Origin: Theocolax elegans
Taxonomy: Eukaryota; Arthropoda; Insecta; Hymenoptera; Cerocephalidae
Length of the DNA: 64,000 nucleotides
Assembly: GCA_026168455.1 (NCBI GenBank)
Contig: CM047426.1
Span: 58,067,812-58,131,811, forward strand
Reading direction: 5' to 3'
The position numbers were made by a program, and so were the translations under genes. Below the pieces are notes generated by a model. The model did not search any database and was not told where the DNA came from. It worked only from the letters and a program-made list of their open reading frames with translations. Positions 45,410 to 56,354 of the stretch are shown piece by piece (positions within the stretch are counted from its first letter, which is position 1; every line of letters starts with the position of its first letter).

Positions 45410-46350
45410 TCAGCTAACCAGGTTTGAGATTAGGATGTTGATAGTACCGGCGGTCGAAGAACAAGGCATTGACGTGTGTTGAGAGGAGGAAGGTGAACGG
45501 CCAGACGACGAGGTTGATGGGTGAGAAATTGAAGGTGAAGATGACTCGGTGGCAGTGCTTGAATGAGCCGAAAACTGATTAAAAGTAACGGAGAAAAGAG
45601 CAGCTGCCTCTGGCGGATCGATTATAGCGAGGTTCCGTGACCAAATTTTCTTTACCGCCAACAATGGTTTAGTAAAATCAAAAGTTAATACAATGAAATC
45701 ATGTCCTGCTGCAAAAGGAACTGAAGACTTAGAATAAGAATATACTGGCGGAGGATTACGCGTTATAAATAAATCCAGCCAGGTATGAGATGAATGGTTG
45801 GTGAAATGCGCATGATGTGTAGGTTCCGATTTGATAAGGAAGAGGTTAAGTGAATCTATGTATGATTCCAACATGGCGGACACCCCGTCCTCACCGCACA
45901 TATTAATATTAAAGTCGCCTATGATGACTACCTGGTCACAAGTATGTAAAAAATTGTTTAACGTCTCAAAAAATTGTGATAGGTAGGCCGCTGTGGGCCT
46001 CCTGTAGACAACACGAAATAGCAGCAAACTAACTTTGTTACTAACTTGAAAAATTAAAAATTCCGGGGTGTTTGAAAAGACAGGGTCAGAGTGAGCCACA
46101 AACCTAACATCAAGATTACTCTTGAAATAGGCGGCTACACCCCCATTCCTTACCCACCCGGTCCAATCTATGCAATGTGTAGCCAGGGAGGTCCATCATG
46201 CTGGAGGAGTCATACTCTGTGAGAAAAGTTTCTGAAAATGAAATGATATCGTGATTCAATGGAAGAATAAGTGATTCAATAGATGAGAAATGTGTTTTTA
46301 GCCGGTTAATATTTACATGAAAAATGGAGAATGAATTGTTAGTAGGTGAT
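45410..46350 (-). pseudogene. CR1-like copy F endonuclease domain
   Basis: The frame from 46099 gives AHSDPVFSNTPEFLIFQVSN, LLFRVVYRRPTAAYLSQFFE, CDQVVIIGDFNINMCGEDGV, FLIKSEPTHHAHFTNHSSHT and WLDLFITRNPPPVYSYSKSS, with GDFN and a late VPFAAGHDFIVL (the SDH-like box as GHD). These are APE-type endonuclease features. Upstream, YTLHRLDRVGK is separated by a frameshift near 46150, where copy B reads GGGVAAYIK. A further break occurs at 45408. The enzyme would nick target DNA to prime reverse transcription. Confidence 0.82.
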
Positions 46351-46507
46351 GACGTCTGACCAGATGACCTTCATTGAGGAGGAGATGAATTAATGTTTGA
46401 AAATTTAGCCAAGTCGGATTCTGAGGGAATGGGGAAAAGCTACCCTCCCTTCGCTTTCCGCAAAAATACCGTGTAGTTCTTAATCAGAGGCCTAGCAAAA
46501 CCCAAGT

Positions 46508-47632
46508 CTATGGAATGACGCAACGCTTTACTATGTAAGACGTGCAACTCCTTGGGCCAGAGCGCACGCAAAAAAATTGATGAGCCCCTCCCGCACCAAA
46601 GAGAGAGTCCGCAAATAATCCCTTGAGAAGGCGAGCCTTTTCTAGAATAAGATCTCTAATTGATGGGGAAGAAACCCGGAAAACAAGGCCTTTGTTGACG
46701 CTTACATTATCGCTACTACTACCACTAAGATTATCGATTATATTATATCTAGAACTATTACTAAAGCCGCTTGCAGTTGTGGACGAATTTGCCGGTCCCG
46801 ATTTTTTAGATCCCGTCTTGTTCCGAGCAAGCCAAGGACGCGTACTAATGACATGGGAGCTGACACGTGGGAGATCAATGGCAGAAAGAATTTTAACTAC
46901 GACCTCCTCCTCAGATAAGGCAAAATTCGCAGGAACGCCTAATATCAACAACTCACAAGTATCTGAAGAGGCAGTCATAGACGACCCCGCCGACGAAGAC
47001 CGATTGATCCGTGTATCGTTCAACCTGCCACGTATCTCCTCGTTTGCTGCTTCAAGCGCTCCTAGGCGGCTCGAGACACCGGAAAATCTTGTTTCCGTCG
47101 TCGCTTCTATTTGCGTAACCCGGGCGTTAAGATCGCGAATCTCGCTGGCCAGCCCCTGCACCGAGAATTCAATCCGCGAGACTGTGTGCTCGAAGTTAGC
47201 CTCTAACCGGCTCGCGAACTCGGATAGGAGAGCAGACATATTTACGGCATTAGGTTGTTGCGCGGGTAGGCTGGAGCAACTCTCCATGGGCGCGGCGCCG
47301 CGAGGTTGCTTAGCAACCTGCGCAAATGGCGGCGAAGTGGGCGAGGCGACGCGCTTGGCCGTCCCAGTGGTGAGGGTCGCAGCAAGCAGACTGACGGTCG
47401 ACGCGAGCTCATTTATAGAAAGCGCTGTCCCGGGAGGTGCTGCCCTCTCACTAGTCGCGGGTAAGGCAGTGGTCTTTGCCAGCTGGCAGCAGCGCGGTTC
47501 GTTTAAGTCCGGCAGAATCGCGAAACAGTTGGCGTGAATACAATTGCCGCAACGAGAGCATACCTCCGCAAGATCCTTTTTAACAATTCTGCGGCTGCAG
47601 ATAAAGCAGGTGGTACGCGTAGCCGGTAGCAT
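46508..47632 (-). CDS. CR1-like copy F ORF1 protein (PHD-like finger, coiled coil, RRM-like)
   Basis: An intact 374-residue frame begins MLPATRTTCFICSRRIVKKD. Residues about 9-50 form a Cys/His cluster (CFICSRR ... CSRCGNCIHANCFAILPD ... RCC), resembling the PHD-type finger of some CR1-clade ORF1 proteins. Residues about 130-205 are heptad-like (LLSEFASRLEANFEHTVSRI, LNARVTQIEATTETRFSGVS, LGALEAANEEIRGRLNDTR). The C-terminal part has an RRM-like pattern (CELLILGVPANFALSEEEVV; GLVFRVSSPSIRDLILEKAR). It probably binds the element RNA and multimerises. It is the only undamaged frame of this copy; the ATG is the first in frame. Confidence 0.8.
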   Translation of the reverse strand: MLPATRTTCFICSRRIVKKDLAEVCSRCGNCIHANCFAILPDLNEPRCCQLAKTTALPATSERAAPPGTALSINELASTVSLLAATLTTGTAKRVASPTSPPFAQVAKQPRGAAPMESCSSLPAQQPNAVNMSALLSEFASRLEANFEHTVSRIEFSVQGLASEIRDLNARVTQIEATTETRFSGVSSRLGALEAANEEIRGRLNDTRINRSSSAGSSMTASSDTCELLILGVPANFALSEEEVVVKILSAIDLPRVSSHVISTRPWLARNKTGSKKSGPANSSTTASGFSNSSRYNIIDNLSGSSSDNVSVNKGLVFRVSSPSIRDLILEKARLLKGLFADSLFGAGGAHQFFCVRSGPRSCTSYIVKRCVIP

Positions 47633-47650
47633 CTCTCCACGGTGTTAAAA

Positions 47651-48560
47651 TGAAGTACCCTGAGGAAGATGAGATTTGCGCTACGAGGTTGACCCTTTAA
47701 CGCCGTTGAAAGCCAGTAGAGGCGCTGCTTCAACTGTGCAAAAACGTCGTTGAGGAGCCGCCAATTTGCCAGTGGATAAGACCTAACCTCTCCAGCAATC
47801 CAATTTTCATAGAGGAATTAAAAGGATTCCAGGGCGAAAAAAGTACCTGTTATTATATTGGATAACAGTCGCCACTCCAGGGAATCCCTTCCTCTAGGCT
47901 GAAATTCCTAGAAAGAGCGTGAGAAAGAAAAATAACGTTAAACTCGAAGCTCGAAACTATGAGCGTCCACTAAACTCACCAGATAGAGAGAGAGATAAGC
48001 CTTAGGCCAAACTATCTCTCCGTCGCCCAGCCTTTTCCCGCCGAGGCGAGATATTTAGATACACGGTAAGTGGTGCACCACGTTTAGACCCGCGTGTCTG
48101 TTTAATATTTCGTGTCCCGATTTACCTGGTACGGTCCAGGAGAGGAAGCGTTCCTCTTCTTCCCCTCTCGTGACAAATCCCGCCCGGGTAGACAAGTTGG
48201 TGGTTCGCGGGAACCTCTTCACAAGAGAAGGCGCGCGTGACGTAGGAATCTTATACGTCAGAGATCCATACGTCACGCGGTGTGACGTATGCCATCAGGT
48301 TAAGCAGCCGATCATACCCGGATCGGTTGCTCGTAACTCTGCAGTTAAATAGATTTTAACTAATTCTTTTCGCGCTGACCTCGGGGGTAGTCATCGGTAC
48401 GACTACCCGTAAATTGTTAACGTTAATTTATTCTTAATTTATTATTATTTAATTGGTAATTTAATAAAATGACTCGGCGAGACAATCTTTCTCGCCGATT
48501 AACGAATAATATCGATTGTTGATAGTGTTTTACCGGTTACCGTCCTATCCTACGAATACC
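47651..48560. other. Possible 5' UTR of copy F and adjoining sequence
   Basis: GC-richer to about 48330, including several CGTGACG words at 48230-48290. No convincing frame. TACCGGTTACCG at about 48531 borders the direct repeat that follows. Confidence 0.35.
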
Positions 48561-48780
48561 GCCCTCTCCGGTGTTTATCCTAGCTGGCAATTTTGGGCAT
48601 AGGGCCCAACACGCGGTATCTAAGTCAAACGAGGTGTTTGATGTTGTTAACGGCATTGCACGGGAATCAAAGTGATTCCCGGCCGCATCGTGGGATTGCA
48701 CACTTAAGGTTGGTAAGTTGGGACAAATTGGGCCTAACCGGGGGCCTTACATTTCCCCAGTACCCACCCCGTTACAATAT
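48561..48780. repeat. 220-bp direct repeat, left copy
   Basis: Starts GCCCTCTCCGGTGTTTATCC, contains TGGGCATAGGGCCCAAC and GGGAATCAAAGTGATTCCCG (a short palindrome), and ends CCACCCCGTTACA. About 90 percent identical to 51853-52070, in the same orientation. Confidence 0.9.
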
Positions 48781-49015
48781 ATACAATGGGTTAAAAATTA
48801 AGTACATTAATTTTTGCATTTTTACTATAATTCTATTATAAACAGTAATGGCAAAAGAAAATTCAAATTTTAACAGTGGCAATATAAAATACGAATTACA
48901 TTTGAAAAGTTTTTCAAAAATTATTAATTTACGAGCATTCAATTTAATTATTTTTTAAATTAAAATTTCAAAATTGTATGGATATATAAGTGAGTAGATA
49001 ATGTATATTTAAATA
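48781..49015. other. AT-rich spacer
   Basis: No feature seen. Confidence 0.5.
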
Positions 49016-49375
49016 ATATGATAAATGAATTTATTGATCTCCACAAGCCAAAGAAATATTCCTCACAACTCAAGTAAGGCGGACTGTATTAATACCAGCC
49101 ACTATAGAAACCTCACAGGATGAGTGTCTGAAAGAAGACTAAGACAAGCTAAATCAAAAAAAATATATAAAATTTAATTGATTGTAATATAAAATTAATA
49201 AACTTTTAAAAAGACGGAAAAAAAATATAAGAAAAGAAAAGAAAATTTATTGTATTTCGCCCTGAGTATGCCTGGTGAGGTTTCTATAGTGGCTGGTATT
49301 AATAAAGTCCGCCTTACTTGAGTTGTGAGGAATATTTCTTTGGCTTGTGGAGATCAATAAATTCATTTATCATAT
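49016..49375. mobile_element. Foldback/MITE with 101-bp arms
   Basis: Arms 49016-49116 and 49275-49375 pair collinearly with very few mismatches (shared words include CTCCACAAGCCAAAGAAATA, CAACTCAAGTAAGGCGGACT and CCAGCCACTATAGAAACCTC) around a 158-bp loop. It has no coding capacity. It lies just beyond the truncated 3' end of the Gypsy pol fragment. Confidence 0.8.
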
Positions 49376-49449
49376 AACTTATAATATAAACAAGCAATAA
49401 CTTCACGAATTTTCAAAATATATTTAAATAAAACAATATTTTAAATAAA

Positions 49450-51850
49450 CAAGTATGTATCTCTTTATTTTTCTTTTGACTTTCTAAAATATCTTATAAA
49501 CTAATTAAGTTTACAATCTTTAATTTATCCTCTTCGTCTTCTTCAGACTCTAATACTGGATTTCTATCTAAGCAATCTGCTTCTAAATTACCTTTACCTG
49601 TACGGTATATTATTTCGAAATCAAACTGTGATAAATAATAGGTAAGATCGCCTAGCTCTTCATCTGTTCTCGCTTTTATATTCATTTTTTCTAATGGTTT
49701 ATGATCTGAAAATACTTTAAAATGTTTGCCTATAAGCCAGTGTTGCCAATACTTTACTGTTTCTTTTATTGCTATACATTCTAAGTAAATTGCTTTTTTT
49801 TTTTTTGTGATTCATTCAGTTTTTTTGAGAAGTATGCTACTGGTTTTTCAGTTATTGGATTCTCGTTTAATTGTGGTTGTTTTAATATTGCACCTATACC
49901 TTTTAAACTTGCATCTGTGTATATGTGTATTGGTAAGTCTGGATCAAATATAGTTAATACTGTTTGAGTGCAAAGGAAATTTTTCATGTATTCGAAGGCT
50001 TCTTGACATTCTTTTGACCAAACAAATTTTTGATTTTTTCTTAATAGGTTATGCAGCGGTTCTAAAATTAGAGAAGTTTTTGGTACATATTCGTTATAAA
50101 AGTTGATTTTTCCTAGAAATTGTCGAACATTTTTCTTATTTTCTGGGACCGGAAAGTTTCTTATGGAAATTAAATTATCTTTTATCGGAGAAATTGAGTT
50201 ATTGCACAGAGTCCAGTGCAAATGTGCACTTTGACCGTTTCAATCGGAATCCTTCCTTCATAATTGCATCTAATAGTTTTGATAGATGGTTTACATGTTC
50301 TTTGAAAGATTTTGAAAATATTAATATGTCATCTATGTAATTGACTGTAAAATTTGATAAATTATTTTTTCTTATTATACTGCTTAAAATTCTATGGAAG
50401 ATAGCTCGTGATGTTTTTAAACCAACTGGTGAACAGATCCATTGAAAATGACCTTGGGTCACAAAGCGTGTTTTTCTTCTGTCTTCAATTCATAAAGGAA
50501 TAGACCAAAATGCTGAATTTATATCTAGTTTTGAAGAAAAAATTGCGATTTCTTGTCTTTATTACTAGGTCTTCAATCAGTGGAAACGGTTGCGATTGAG
50601 GAATTATGATTTTATTTAAATCTCTAAAATCTATGCATAATCTAGATTTTTTATTTTCATCTCTATTATAAGCTAACATTACTGGAGCAGCAAATGGGCT
50701 GTATGATTCTTCTATTAGGTTTCTTTTAAGTAATTGTAAAATTTGTTCTTGTATTTCTTTTTTATCTTCGATTGTACATTTATATGGTCTTTTACTACAG
50801 TATTTATCAATTGTCAGATCTATTCTAGCTTCGTAATCTTTTACAGTACCTATATCATATTTATCTTTTGCAAATATATTTTTATATTTGTCTATTAGAT
50901 TCTTTATTATTTTTTCTTCATCACATTTTAAGTGGTTTGTTGAAGCGTTGAAGGTGCTTATTTCGATGTGTTCATTAAAATTGATTTGATACTCATTTAT
51001 TGCATCATTAGATTCGGAATCTTTTTGTTCTATCTCTAATTTTTCATTTTGTATCAGTCTAAATTTCTTTATACAATCTAATCCTATTAGAAAGTCATGT
51101 TTGAAATTTTTATTGTTAGTTATGAACACATTCATGTGATCCTCTATATTTAGAATCTTTATTTTTATTTTTATTTATCAATCTGTTTTATACACACCAT
51201 TAATTGTTCTCAAATTTGTTTTTTCTTTTTTTATATCATTATTTGTAGATTTTAAATTTAGTAATTTTGAATTTATTAATGTAACATTTGATCCTGGATC
51301 ATCGATAGCAGATACTTTTAAAATATCATTCAATTTTATTGGGAGTTCAATCAATGGTGGTATTATTCGTTTTATGGATTTTCATCACTTAGTTCTACGT
51401 CTAAGGTTAAATTATTTACTTGTTTGACTTTATTAATTTTATTTTCTTGATCTTTAAACCAGCATTCAGCTTCAGAATGAAAGCGTGTTCCTTTTTCGTT
51501 TTCTTTACATATTTTGCAATGTGTTTTTTCACTTTTCTCTTTTGTGTTTGGTTTATTATTTTTCATATCTAAATTTTTTTTTTGTACATTTAATGTTCTA
51601 ATTTACTTATTTCATTATGTAGGTCTTCAGTTTTTGTTAATTTTTCTCTATCAATTTTATCAATTATATAATTTGGCAGACCTATAGCAATCAAATCTAT
51701 CAACGTTTCATTGTCAATAGTTATATATGCTTTTTCTTACTAGCAATAAAATTTTGTCTTTTTTTATAGAGTATTCCAACAATGAACCTGTCTGATATTT
51801 AAATGCTAATGCATATTTTATTTGAGACCATTCTTTACTGGCAAATGTAT
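49450..51850 (-). pseudogene. Gypsy-type retrotransposon: gag end, protease, RT, RNase H
   Basis: Minus strand, in order. 51850-51590: gag-like sequence (KEWSQIKYALAFKYQTGSLL; ETLIDLIAIGLPNYIIDKID). 51566-51372: a Cys/His motif (CKICKENEKGTRFHSEAECW). 51300-51100: protease region (FLIGLDCIKKF). 51135-50485: RT start (RPYKCTIEDKKEIQEQI, NRDENKKSRLCIDFRDLNKI). 50462-49781: FTVNYIDDILIFSKSFKEH with YIDD, RQFLGKINFYNEYVPKTSLI and TIFDPDLPIHIYTDASLKGI. 49685-49494: end of RNase H (IIYRTGKGNLEADCLDRNP). Integrase and both authentic LTRs are missing. Frameshifts and stops separate the blocks. Confidence 0.85.
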
Positions 51851-51852
51851 GA

Positions 51853-52070
51853 GCCCTCTCCGGCGTATATCCTAGTTGGCAATTTTGGGCATAGGGCCCA
51901 ACGCACGGTATTAAAGTCAAACGAGGTGTTTGGCGTTGGTAACGGCATTGCGCGGGAATCAAAGTGATTCCCGGCCGCATCATGGGACTGTACACTTAGG
52001 TTGGTAAGTTGGGACAGATGGGGCCTAACCGGGGGCCTTACATTCCCCAGTACCTACCCCGTTACAAAAT
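51853..52070. repeat. 220-bp direct repeat, right copy
   Basis: Matches 48561-48780 throughout, with differences such as CGTATATCC for TGTTTATCC at the start. It joins directly to gag-like sequence with no leader between, so it need not be the LTR of that element. Confidence 0.85.
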
Positions 52071-52279
52071 ATATATATTTTTAAGTAAATACCTCATTTA
52101 TAATAAATTATTCATTTGTATTTAAAAATTTATATGTCAATAATGCTATAACTCAACCATATCATCATCTTTCACTGTTTGACACTGTCCATTTGACTCT
52201 TTAACTCACCGTTAATTCGAATTTAAAAGGTATATTTAATATAGTGTATGTCTTGTTTGTAATTTATGTATTTATTTTT

Positions 52280-52420
52280 TGAAAATGTTTTAAAATAATT
52301 GTTATGTTTGAATAAAGGCACCTGAAGATGTTGGCAGGTGAAGCCAACGAAACGTTGTGCAAAAAATAAAGGAAAGAATTGTATTTTTTTCCTTTCTTTT
52401 TCCTCGCCTCCATCAGATCG
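52280..52420 (+). mobile_element. PLE-like 3' end fragment with hammerhead-like motif
   Basis: Contains the CTGAAGATG...GAAACGTTGTGC motif, then AAATAAAGGAAAGAATT and a pyrimidine tract. This resembles the 3' region of the PLE dimer (motif, then A/T-rich tail). No RT sequence is attached, so it is a heavily 5'-truncated or decayed copy. 52071-52280 shows nothing recognisable. Confidence 0.55.
52318..52360 (+). ncRNA. Hammerhead-ribozyme-like motif, solitary
   Basis: Outer GCAC/GTGC, then CTGAAGATG, a 5-bp stem TTGGC/GCCAA with a 7-base loop, and CGAAACGTTGTGC. The core letters match those in the PLE dimer, while stem sequences differ but still pair. That covariation supports a conserved RNA structure. 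Confidence 0.6.
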
Positions 52421-52624
52421 ACATATTATTCATATACATAAGTATATACAATGTTGAAAATATAATACACTTATATACTTTATACAGTTATTTTTATTTT
52501 ATTGATTAAAAAAAATTGTTTATAACTGAATACTAGGTTAATTAATTACATATTATATTATACTTTACATTGTTATTCAATTAAATTTAAAAATTATAAA
52601 GTTAAAAAAATATAAAAAATAAAT

Positions 52625-54420
52625 ATATATTCAGTGTAATTTCGACCGAGGGAGCGCTAGCGAGGAATTGTTGGTGGAGTTATGGTTTATATATGTGTTA
52701 AATTTAAAAGTAAATTACTTTCCACGTCAAATCCGGTTTTTAACAACAAATCAGAGTTCATAATAGCACAGGTCTCTAACAGCTCTGATCGCATTTCGCT
52801 CGCAATTGTATATCGTCGCCCTAGGGCTGTTTATTCAGAGGAATTTTTTGAAACTTTACACGGTTACTTACCGAATTATACAAATATAGTAATCACAGGT
52901 GACTTTAACATCAACATGTCTATAGAATCTAATGACTTCAAATACCTCAGAGATGCAATGTAATGTATCTCGCTGTACTTGGTTCCATCCGATAATACTC
53001 ACCATGCCATCAACTGTTTCGGTCTCCCCTCCAACACCTGGCTGGATCTTTTTATGGTTAATAATTTGGATTGCATCGCGAAGCACCCTTCATAGCAGGC
53101 CATGGCCACATCTAAATCTACACAGCAAAGGAACCGGTGTTGAGATTTTAAATCACGTAATTTAAACAACTTTTTCTCTAGGAATACGCTTGAGATCCTC
53201 GACATTGTAAGTCCAATACGCACGCATACGATTCATATTAATAGAAATCCCTGGCTTACTTCGGCGATTAGGAATAAAATGAAAGAGAGAGATAGGTTGT
53301 ATAGACAGGCAAAGCGTTCTGGTCGAAATCCATACGTAATTTGCTTGACTTAGTCAAAACTCAATTATTCTAAGAAAATAAGACAATCTGACACTGTTAG
53401 ATCCAAATGGATGACCACAAGGTAGTTAAGAATTAATTTCTCAATTCGTCCCTTTCCATTCTCGCATTATACTGCAAACAAAATGAATTATCGTTTTGCA
53501 TCGGTCTCGGAAATTCACAAACCACTCTCGCTTTTTTAACTTCTCCCCTATCAACTGTGCTCAGGTTCAGGCTGCCTTAAAGTCCAGCTCATCTAAAGCA
53601 ATGGGACCTGACTCATTATCAACTGACAGGCTCAGAATCCTCTCACTGCAAATATATGTTGCATTAATGGATATTTTTAATCGTTCCTTTAACCAAAATA
53701 CCTTTTCATCTTCTTTGAGTAGAGCCTTTCTACGTCTACTTCCTAAATCAACAATAATTTCATCTCTATCTGATATACGACCCTTAGCTTTACTTTGCAA
53801 AGCCTCAAAGGTCCTTGAAAGAATTGCTCATCAACAACTTAGCAGTTACATGGAACAGTATCAATTCCTTGAAGTGAGGCAAGCTGGATTTCGTAAACAT
53901 CATATTACTCAAACGGCCCTAGTGGGTGTTGTCGACGATATTAGATTTCCCATTAAGATGCGGAAGGTTACAATAGCGGTTTTTTTTACTTCTCCAAGGC
54001 ATTTGACACAGTGCCACACTACAAACTTTTACTAAAATTAAGAGCTCTAGGAGTCTCTAAGAATACACATACCTAGCTTTTCGTTCACAAGCGGCAATAG
54101 ATGATCAAGGACATGTGTCTGACTGGATTCGGGTTGAGGATGGTGTAGCACAAGATAGTGTACTGAGACCACTTCTCTTCTCACTGATCATAAACGACCT
54201 TCCCAATGTGTTAAAATGGTCCTCCCATATGATCTATGCTGACGATACACAAATTTATTATTCTTTCTACCCTAATGATATAGTAAATGGTCTAAACAAT
54301 ATTAGTCTTGATACACTGCCTGTGGCGAATTGTGCACAATCAAATGGTCTCTCATTGAATCTCAATAAGACAAAAGTTATGCTTTTTGACAATGTTATAA
54401 GCTTAGAACATACTAGGTGA
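52625..54420 (+). pseudogene. CR1-like copy G, endonuclease to RT
   Basis: Endonuclease blocks at 52690-52960 (NPVFNNKSEFIIAQVSNSSD, SLAIVYRRPRAVYSEEFFET, NIVITGDFNINMSIESNDF). RT at 53540-54010 (VQAALKSSSSKAMGPDSLST, DIRPLALLCKASKVLERIAH, VRQAGFRKHHITQTALVGVV). The FSKAFD motif is disrupted. Then 54115-54400: LRPLLFSLIINDLPNVLKWS, MIYADDTQIYYSFYPNDIVN with the YADD catalytic pair, and NGLSLNLNKTKVMLFD. Both ends are truncated. It is more diverged from copy F than copies A-E, suggesting a sister subfamily. Confidence 0.82.
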
Positions 54421-55708
54421 CAAAAATTTTGGTCTCTTAAAGAATTTAGAATCATCTAAAAATCGAAATATAAGAAAAAATATCAGAATCTGTTTCTCAA
54501 GTTGCAAAACCTCAGTTGCAACAGTTGAAACATGTGCAATCGAGTTTGTCACATAAACCTATATGTTCATAAGGCAAGAAGAAATGGTGAGTAAAAAATT
54601 GTGAAATTACAGTAAAAAATGGAATCCATTAGTGAAAATAATTGAAAGCTTGGCGAGGAAAATGCAAATCTTACATGTAGGAGCTCTAGGAAGAGACTTA
54701 ATAAAATGTATAAAACAATGAAAGTGGAGAATAAAAAATTTAGGAAAGAAAATGATGTGTAAATATTTTTATATGTAAGTTTAAAGAAAATTAACTTTTA
54801 TCATTCTTTGAAGGACATTTTATATTAATGAATTAATATTAATAATTTCAGTTGTTTATTTGCAGTCTCTTATTTTTGTTATTGCTGATAAAAAATACTT
54901 TAAAAACAAATTTTTTATTTCAATAGAATTTGCTGGCACAAACAAGCAATGAAAATACTTGAAGAGGCGTATGAAATTCAATTCAAAGAACTAAAATACA
55001 CTCTCTAATATCTAACTTTACACTCTAATTCATTTGCACTATTTTTTTTGTTATTTCAAAGAATCGATGTTTGAAAGCAGTTATGGCATATTTCCGAGTG
55101 TTTATGATAGAGCTTCAGATCTTCATGCTTATTGTAAATATATTGAAAATTTGAGTCATAAGAGTTCTTTCGGGAAAGATTATAAAGTTACCAGGATTTA
55201 AGATTTTTGACTACTTTACAACACCCCTTGGATGTTCGAGACTAAGAAAATTCCTCAGAAGAAGCTCATTGGCAAGCAAGTTAATTGAAATTGTAGTGGA
55301 CTATATACAATCAGCAAGTGATAATTATCCCGGAAAAACTTGAAAAGTGTAAGTTTAATTTTGTTCAGTAAAAAAATGCAGAACAGTAAATTCGATTAAA
55401 TACTAAATATTTTGATCAATTCAAAAATTCAGTAAGATTAATTTATTCATTACTTGCATCTTCTGATTCTGCAATAAATATGCGTGTAATCGTTGTCTGT
55501 ATCAACAATAAGTATGTTTCGTTGAATATTATAAAATTAATTTAAAAAAATATTTAAATAATATATTTGCTCATTATGGATAACGTGATTGTAACAAAAT
55601 AATTTTAACATAATTTGTTAAAACGACAACCAACGGTCGTATTATTGCAATAAAGTCGTAGCTGCTGAGAGCAAAACAGAAAAGTCAAAAAACAGTCTTC
55701 ATGCCAAG
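54421..55708. other. AT-rich interval without gene
   Basis: Short frames only; no domain, long inverted repeat or tandem array was found. Confidence 0.5.
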
Positions 55709-55876
55709 AAAGTCGCCTATTATGAAACGTTTTTTGGGTACTTTTTTTTAACCGGAAATATAAATACTTAAATGATGCGAAATAAAATATTAATGTAGCT
55801 TATTAGAAGCGCTATTCCGCCCTCAATTTATAACATTATTTTTATTTGTGGTAAATATTATATTTAATGATTAATT

Positions 55877-55892
55877 AATTAAAAAGTACATA
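55877..55892. repeat. Target-site duplication, left of SINE copy 2
   Basis: AATTAAAAAGTACATA, repeated identically at 56339-56354. Confidence 0.9.
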
Positions 55893-56338
55893 ACCGACGC
55901 GGTGGCGGAGTGGCGGAGACGTACCTCGGCCGGTCACGGAAGTTAAGCAGTATTGAGCGCGGTACCCAAGTGGATGGGTGACGTTCTCGGTCGCTCGGCT
56001 TTCGTGGCGGGTTAGGTGTTTTTTCACACTTCACAGCGTGAGCGGGAGGTGTGAAACATTCGGTTTCGGTGTCAAGGCCTACGCAATGTGACTTTGACAC
56101 CCAAAAAGAATGTTTCGAATACACCGGCCATCTCGGGTGAGGTTTTCCCTGCTTCACAGGTTTCCCTCATCCACGGGCATAACCCCGGGCGAATGCGAGA
56201 TGGTGGGGTTTTTAAGAGAGGGATAAAAGCACCCACACATAGGTGGTAGGTGGACACCGTTAAAGTCCCTCAGGGGATAAACGGTAGGAAGTGCCAGGAA
56301 AAAAGAGGGTACAAAATCAAGAATAAAAAAAAGAATAA
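55893..56338 (+). mobile_element. 5S-rRNA-derived SINE, copy 2
   Basis: Head GACGCGGTGGCGGAGTGGCG and a 5S-like promoter block (GGAAGTTAAGCAGTATTGAG ... AAGTGGATGGGTGACG, about 55938-55983). The body shares TGTTTTTTCACAC, CATTCGGTTTCGGTGTCAA and CATAACCCCGGGCGAATGCG with copy 1. The tail is A-rich (AATAAAAAAAAGAATAAAA). Flanked by perfect 16-bp target duplications, it is a bona fide retroposed SINE. It extends further 3' than copy 1 (56220-56310). Confidence 0.92.
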
Positions 56339-56354
56339 AATTAAAAAGTACATA
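56339..56354. repeat. Target-site duplication, right of SINE copy 2
   Basis: AATTAAAAAGTACATA, identical to 55877-55892. Confidence 0.9.

Larger units (their letters stand above)
42927..47650 (-). mobile_element. CR1-like non-LTR retrotransposon copy F, near full length
   Basis: On the minus strand the order is ORF1 (47632-46508), endonuclease (about 46350-45410), RT (45301-43985), post-RT domain (43945-43325), an AT-rich 3' UTR, and the end at about 42927 with ACGGGGTTTCACCCC then AAAATCAAATC. The terminal hairpin and AATC-like tail also occur in copy C, supporting CR1-like membership. It is the reference copy for fragments A-E and G. The 5' UTR may extend to about 48360, but no second copy is available to fix its start. 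Confidence 0.88.

Noticed and set aside
46623..47537. 304-residue plus-strand frame opposite the CR1-like ORF1
   Set aside because: Antisense shadow of an intact gene that has PHD-like and coiled-coil features on the other strand.
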